Shown: piece after piece, positions 57,971-63,662 of the stretch
How positions within the stretch are numbered: the first letter of the stretch is position 1
How the letters are laid out: each line of letters opens with the position of its first letter
DNA from: Chytridium lagenaria
Lineage: Eukaryota; Chytridiomycota; Chytridiomycetes; Chytridiales; Chytridiaceae
DNA: 63,662 nucleotides
Direction: 5' to 3'
Assembly (NCBI GenBank): GCA_025449115.1
Contig: JAHLKC010000182.1
Coordinates: forward strand, 1 to 63,662
The notes under the pieces: generated by a model
The model's database searches: none
The model's input: the letters and a program-made list of their open reading frames with translations, nothing else
What the model was told of the DNA's origin: nothing
Program-made: the position numbers and the translations under genes

Positions 57971-60900
57971 CTATGGATGAGGGTAAGGCCCTTCATCCAT
58001 TAGAAGGTTATGCGCGGTTCCATGACCGAGCCATTTAACATAATACTTATACTTTTTGTTATGAGAATCATAAGTATGATAATCCAGTTTCTCAACATAG
58101 AACTCAGGATCATTATAGTCAGCATCAGCAACTTCTTCATCAAATCGTCGAAACAATTCACGATTAACTCCAACTGCTACCTTATTCTTAGGCATCCGTC
58201 TAATAACTTGGAGTTCTTTCCATGCTGCAATCTCAGCAGCAAAGTCATCTGAAGCTACTTCTGCAGATGCAGCATTAGCAGTCTCTGTAGGCGGCAAAGA
58301 CTCAAATGGTCTGAGTCTAGCAGCGTTAGCAAGTCGTGATAAGAGCTGACCTCCAGGGAGGAGCTCTACAACTGTGTATCTATTGCTGTCCATAGATTTA
58401 CTAAGGACACGCATAGGGCCAGCCCATCTAAATTGGAACTTCTTAGTGGGGGCATTCTTGTTCTCTTTCCCTCGACGTTCAGTCTTCAAGGGAACAGAGA
58501 GCCATACCAGGTCGCCAACATCAAACGAGTGTTTGTTGCGACTGGGTTTATTTTGTTGTGCTCGTCTCTTGCGTTTAAGTTCTGCACGCAAGAGTACAGC
58601 CTTGAGTAGGCTAGTCTAGCAGCTAGCTGAGTAACATAATCTTAGCCTCCAAACGATCATCATCATCGTTGAGGGATTCTTTGACAAAGTCCTGCAGGGC
58701 TTGTCGAGTATTCATGAGCACACTCACATGTGTGTCAGTGTCTATATCATCTTCAGGAGGAACATAGTCATCCTGATCGTCATTGACTTCAAGTTCAATG
58801 ATTCTCACATGCCGTGCAGGTCCATCGTCAACAAGGGGACGGCCAGCATTGAGGTGTATAATATCTGGGGAAAGTACCAGAGTGTCGTTGACATATAAGT
58901 TCATGGCGTTGTCAACAAATATGGGGTAACTGTCACGCAAATGGGGCGTTCGGTCATACAGCCATTATGAATAATAGATACATAGGCATCTTTTTCTTTC
59001 CCATGCAAAGTCGTTTTCGCTTTACGAGTTAACGAATGCATCTGGGAAGATTCATTCCTTCCAAAGGATCTCCATTGGAAGGTGTGTCCAAGTCGCTTCA
59101 TCACGTGGATGTGGACAAGGTAAAATAGATCATAACCTATTTCTTAAGGACGTCAGCTATGAGCAAGTAAGGCTCTCGACCATCAGTCCGAGCAAGTCCA
59201 TGAGCGGCTCGCGCTAAGCGGCCGTCAAAGAAGTGTAGCTGTTCAGAGAACATAGCAAGTATTTTAGGAAGAGCTCTGCCAGTATCCTCTAGTAGTGGAA
59301 ACAGCTATCAGAGGTTCTTCTCCTGTCTGAGCCCATAATCGTGGGTCAGGATATTCTTCCGCAAACACATCGTCTGTGGGATAACCAAACTTGAGGTCAG
59401 CCGGCGTAAACGCTTCACGGCCAAACATCATCATGAATGGGGTTTCATTTGTGGTCTGGTGGACCGTTGTTCTGTATGCAAACAACACATAGGGGAGTAT
59501 TTCATCCCAATCGTCATGTGTTCTTTGGTTTATATATGCACGTATCATCTGGCATAAGGTTTTGTTTGTTCGTTCAACTAAACCGTTGGCCTGAGGCCAA
59601 TACGGCATAGAGAAGGATTGTTTCATTCCTAGTACAGTAGAAACTCTCTTAAAGAGGTCACTAGGAAATGGTTGTCCCTGATCCGAGTGTAAGTCAAGGG
59701 AATTCCAAAGCGGCAAAAGCATTGCTCAACAAACTATTCTAGCAATGGTGTTTGCTTCTAAGTCGGGGACGGCAAACGCATCGGCCCAACGGGTAAAGTA
59801 GTCTGTGAGGACAACAATGTACTTGTTGCCACGTTGGCTAGTGTTCATAGGACCAACGATATCGATGGCACACGATCCCAAGGTCTATGACCAAAGGTAT
59901 GGGCCTCACGGCACCTTTTCTAGTCAAGTTATCTTTAGATTGTTGACATGTGGGCATCGTCGTATATATGCCTCTAAGTCTTTTTGGATGTAGGCCACCA
60001 AAACCTATCTAGGGTAGTGGCAATAAGTCTGCGAACACCGAGGTGTCCTCCAGCCATCATATCATCATGGACGGCGTCAAACGCAACATCCTGAAGTCTT
60101 TGGGGACACATAAAGCGACTCGCACTGGCGATCGTCGCATAAGGTAGTCCTTCACGTAGAGTACGCGGTAGAGACTCTACCACGCATCACCATATTCTGG
60201 GCATTCATTAAAACACCCTTTCTTAGATCAGGATCCTCAGGAAGGATTCCTTTCTCTAGAAACTTGATGACGTCGGCAAATCTCAAGTCATTTCTTTGGG
60301 CTTTAATAAAGTCACCAGATATCTGTCCATTAGCCATGAAGGCATTGGGAACAGTATTTGCATTCCTATCATTGCAGAAGGCCCGGGGTTGTTTGGGGCT
60401 TCATGCGGTGGCTCTTGATCAGGTAGTCAAGTGCCGGCAATGAGATCATGTTGTCATAATCATTGTGGTGAGCATCGCTGTGCTCTAAGACCAATTCAAC
60501 CATTTCATGGTCAGTCAGTGACGCCACAAAATGGTGGTTGACATTCCATTTACAAGGAATTCGTTTATCTACAAAGCGTAGTCTATTCTCCAAACAGCTT
60601 TATAGAACTCTGTTGGATCATGCCAAGTATATCCTGGCGTATGCGGATGGCTATGACGAAATCCATCCTTAAAACCTAAGTTAATGAATGAGCTAAGCCA
60701 GTAGCGTTCATCGTTGCGGAATCCAGAGTATCCATAAAATCTGGATGGTTCTCGAACATCAATTGCTTTGTGAGCAATATTGAAATCGCCTACAACAATT
60801 GTATTTGACTGAGCTTTGAGACTCTTTACAAAAGTATGTAGTCGTTCCAGGAACTTCATCTTGTATTCCTGTCTGTGATCATGCCTCGTGCCATTTGGCG

Positions 60901-63662
60901 CATAGACATTCACTATATTCATACCTAAAAGGCAGAGTGTAAGGCACCGTCCCTCTTCAACAAAGTCGTCGAAGTCAGTGCGCATCATATGAGTCCCACA
61001 TATTACTGAAAGTACGGGGATATCTTCGCGGACCATGGTCATAACACCATTGTGTCCATTTCTTTTGTCGTCAGCATACATCTTCCATCCGCGGACGGAC
61101 TTCAGTTGTTGCCAAAACTTTTCATGACCATCGCCGACCATAGTCTCTTGGAAGCAGGCGATGTCACATTCCATTTCATCCAAATATTTAGCAAAGAACT
61201 CTGCTCTATTGGATTCATCACCTTCAATTCTCTTTGCAAAGTGTTTCTTAACAAGAGCTTGAAGGCTGTTCACATTCCAACTTATAATCTTCAACTTGGA
61301 AGAGCGGAATGGTGTTTGTATATCATCAATGGGATATAACTTTTTCATTGACTCTGGTGGGAAGTCGTGGATCATACGAGAAGGAACATCAGGCAGGCCG
61401 TCGTTCTCTCAACGCCATATATCTCGCGTAGAGATGGGGTGAGTCTGCAGTTGTCCTCTTTTCATTGAGGGGTGAGAAGAGCTCACGTATCTCAAGTATT
61501 TCATAAGCAAAAACTACTTAGAGATTTTGGACCAGTGTCAGGCACTGGGTAGTTTACAGCATCTGGTGGTATACCAGCATTAACTGTTATGACATGGGTA
61601 ATTTGTCCAGGTATGTGCCTAGGTGCGCGAGAGGAGTTGACCTCAGGATCAGGCACCTGGCAAATCCAGAATCGGGTAGTTCCTGTGAACTCCCGTTTTT
61701 GATATTCAAATAGTCTGCGTCTCTCGAGAATGTCCTTCAATCGAGATGACTTTATCCTGACAAAGACATTGTCAATGAGCTGTTTCAGGAAGATAACTTC
61801 ACTGGAAAGCAATGGTCGATCAGATCCAAACTCCCGTTTTTGAGAAGGAGAAAAGACATGGGCGGGCGGGTGGGTATAATCAATGCTAATCGCAGAAGTT
61901 ATAGTTTGCAAAAGTTCTTTGTTCTTAACTTTAGCATCTTTTCCGATAAAGACTCGAGGGGCGGTCTCAGGGAAGTCACCAACCTCTGAGTCATCATCAG
62001 GTATAGGCTTTGGGGGTTTGAAGCTGCGTGAGAGAGCGTCGGCAACGGCCTGGCTCTTGCCGGGAACATGAACCAACTCAATCTCATGATCCTGTAGAGA
62101 GTATGACCATCGGGCAAAGCGGCCCTTCAGGTCACCTCTAGCAAACAGGGGATTAAGGCTGAGTGATCAGTCTCAATGCGGTATGGTTTGCGCCATGTGT
62201 AAGTCTCAAAGAGGTTTGAAGACCACACAACAGCGAGACCCTCGCGGTCAGTGTTAGAGTAGTTCTGCTCAGCATCGTTCAACGTGCGTGAAGCAAAAGC
62301 TACAGGATGGTATATGCCGTCGCGATTCACAAAAAGCGCAGCACCAATTGCGTACTTAGAAGCATCGCAAGATATAACGAACTTATCGTCTGGTAATGGA
62401 GTTACTAATAGTACCTCAGATTTGAGTATATCTATCAAGCGTCGAAAGGCTGCTTCACAGGAGGCAGTCCAGTCAAATGAGATCTCTTTGCGAGTGAGAT
62501 CATATAATGGTTTTGCGACGTCAGTAAAGTTGGGTACAAATCGTCGAAAATAATTAGTGAAACCAAGGAATCGTTGAATATCCTTGACTGTTTTTGGTAC
62601 AGGCCAATCTTCAAGCTTCACAAGCTTATCAGGATCTGCTTTTATCCCATCTTCAGAGACGATATGACCCAGGAAGGGTAAGACCTTGAAAAGGAACTGA
62701 CACTTCTTAGGCTTAAGCTTCAGGTTGTACTCATATAGTCTATCAAATACAAGCTGAAGATTTTCGAAGTGGGAATCCACATCCGTTGAGAATATGATAA
62801 TATCGTCAATGTACACCATACATTTGATCCACTTTATTCCAGCAAGGACTAAGTCCATGCATCTCTGGAAAGTTGGTGGACTATTTGTGAGGCCAAAGGG
62901 CATCACGTTGTACTCATAGAGTCCATCTGGGGTAACAAGGCAGTTTTGTGACGATCCTCTGGGGCTACAGGTATTGCCAAAAGCCTGAGAGGAGATCAAG
63001 GGATGAGAAGAGACACATCCCGGCTAACCGATCAAAGGTCTCATCAATGCGTGGTAAAGGATACTTATCCTTTATTGTGATCTCATTGAGGCGACGGAAG
63101 TCAGTGCAGAATCTGTCAGCACCGTCCTTCTTTTTCGCGAGACACACGGGAGATGCGTGAGGAGAGCGTGACTTCCTATGACGCCAGTCTTCAGCATTTC
63201 CTCGACATGGTCGCGGATGATCTTAGCGCGCTCTAAACCAACGGGTAAGGAGCCATGTTGGGAGGGCGAGAATATGGTTTTGTTCAATGGTATGGTAACC
63301 AGGGTCCTTTGTGCCTGTTCTAACGTATTCACGAAAGACATCAGCGTTCTTAGGAATTGACAAGAACTGGATGAGTCGCTCACGCAGTTGCATATCAGTA
63401 ATGTGCTGAAGATCAAACTTCTTCAGAAGATCCTCAGTGGTATAGGATCCATATTCTTAAGGTAATCCATGCGATCCTCATTCGTGGTGTCATGAGGTCT
63501 ATGACGGGAGGGCTCTTCCAAATCAGGGCCATCGTCAGCTGGAGTTTCCAGCAGAGCTTTTGTGACAAAGTCAGGAAGAGGGGGAATATCAGGCATTGAG
63601 CCGTATCCTTCGTCAACGGGATCTAACTCCTTTTGTGAAGTCAGGATATCCGTGTCGGGCAA
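57971..63662 (-). CDS. Gypsy Pol: RT, RNase H, AP endonuclease, integrase, chromodomain (frame interrupted)
   Basis: Reverse transcriptase: [51 protein letters not shown] and the catalytic VYIDDIIIF (62802-62813). RNase [37 protein letters not shown] and [14 protein letters not shown]. Then the AP-endonuclease module (60500-61320; separate entry). The usual pre-integrase segment [20 protein letters not shown] follows (60250-60320), then the HHCC finger ([21 protein letters not shown]). The integrase core has [22 protein letters not shown] and [11 protein letters not shown], the three acidic residues. After an unfamiliar stretch (58620-59260) come [27 protein letters not shown] and a chromodomain-like end ([19 protein letters not shown]; stop 57971). 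The order places it near chromoviruses. At least eight frameshifts, several at homopolymers, interrupt the frame. Confidence 0.88.
58620..59260 (-). other. Unrecognised coding segment between integrase core and GPF/chromodomain
   Basis: Where gypsy integrases usually have a short linker, about 200 residues of coding-like sequence appear across frames: [110 protein letters not shown] and [20 protein letters not shown]. The last piece joins [13 protein letters not shown], normal integrase helix sequence. I do not recognise a domain. Confidence 0.5.
60480..61375 (-). CDS. ExoIII/APE1-type AP endonuclease module inside gypsy Pol
   Basis: This domain cuts DNA 5' of abasic sites in base-excision repair enzymes. 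The module begins near [19 protein letters not shown] (61290-61250) and shows every family hallmark: metal ligand Glu in ACFQETM (61142-61157), [45 protein letters not shown] (60771-60790), [36 protein letters not shown] and WRIDYAL (60577-60592). After a one-base shift near 60590 it ends [12 protein letters not shown] (60502-60515), the Asp-His pair. These correspond to Asn68, Glu96, Tyr171, Asp210, Asn212, Asp283, Asp308 and His309 of human APE1. The upstream link reads in frame from [17 protein letters not shown]; downstream it runs into Pol. It is much closer in style to cellular ExoIII/APE1 than to the LINE endonuclease at 52290-53049. Confidence 0.9.

Larger units (their letters stand above)
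57140..63662 (-). mobile_element. Ty3/gypsy LTR retrotransposon with an AP-endonuclease module in Pol (5' part outside the window)
   Basis: The minus-strand element enters at the right edge and ends with a 3' LTR at the left. Domain order is RT, RNase H, AP endonuclease, integrase zinc finger and core, an unrecognised segment, an integrase C-terminal GPF-like part and a chromodomain. A polypurine tract (CTTAAAAACGGGAGAA, 57463-57478 reversed) lies directly before TGTGAAG, the LTR start. Gag, protease and 5' LTR lie beyond 63662. The left boundary is approximate. Confidence 0.88.

Noticed and set aside
60569..61375. Independent host AP endonuclease gene interrupted by or adjacent to a gypsy element
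   Set aside because: Typical gypsy Pol sequence continues directly on both sides, the upstream link is in frame, and there is no separate start, promoter or poly(A) signal that I can see.
1..63662. tRNA or rRNA genes
   Set aside because: I scanned for TΨC-like GGTTCGAATCC blocks and rRNA landmarks and saw none convincing; without a covariance search small RNAs could be missed.

Overview
The window is fungal nuclear DNA. Spliceosomal GT-AG introns are frequent. The host genes include a GH18 chitinase, a chitin-deacetylase-type enzyme, an Ole1-type delta-9 desaturase with a C-terminal cytochrome b5, a mitochondrial-looking MetX/Cys2-family acyltransferase and a two-box mitochondrial-type HMG protein. 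The set would suit an early-diverging (for example chytrid-like) fungus, but I cannot fix the phylum from sequence alone.

Layout. 1-419: N-terminus of a Q/P-rich protein leaving the window. 2611-5534: an intron-containing Crypton-type tyrosine recombinase. 6123-11414: a complete 5.3-kb DNA transposon with perfect 26-bp terminal inverted repeats and TA target duplications; its main gene fuses a Ulp1/C48-like protease to a DDE transposase and two small Cys-rich accessory ORFs follow. 11711-16303: secreted GH18 chitinase with long Thr/Pro repeats. 17487-20399: two unrecognised, broken, divergent genes. 22604-28184: desaturase, SAM methyltransferase, zinc-finger protein. 29195-31499 (minus): secreted HExxH metallopeptidase with a very long Lys/Pro/Ala tail. 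32601-34776 (minus): polysaccharide deacetylase with a possible transmembrane segment and cytosolic tail. 35658-42491: MetX/Cys2-like acyltransferase, PhyH dioxygenase, acidic low-complexity protein, HMG-box protein. 43840-47466: direct segmental duplication carrying two copies of a gene with an unfamiliar Cys/His C-terminus. 47600-63662: retrotransposon territory. There an LTR element (gag and protease remnant) is split by a full LINE with a 12-bp target duplication, a second gag remnant follows, and then comes a minus-strand Ty3/gypsy element running off the right edge.

The most striking system is that Ty3/gypsy element. Its Pol carries a complete ExoIII/APE1-type AP endonuclease module between RNase H and the integrase zinc finger, flanked on both sides by recognisable Pol sequence. 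This domain is normally associated with DNA repair or LINEs, not LTR elements. The second is the Ulp1-transposase fusion, joined by in-phase introns. The third is the metallopeptidase with a histone-H1-like tail.

Caveat: many genes that keep all catalytic motifs are interrupted by single-base frameshifts, often at or next to homopolymers. I read most as consensus (sequencing) errors, but cannot exclude real pseudogenes. The HMG-box gene is intact over six exons. Coordinates of interrupted genes are outer limits.
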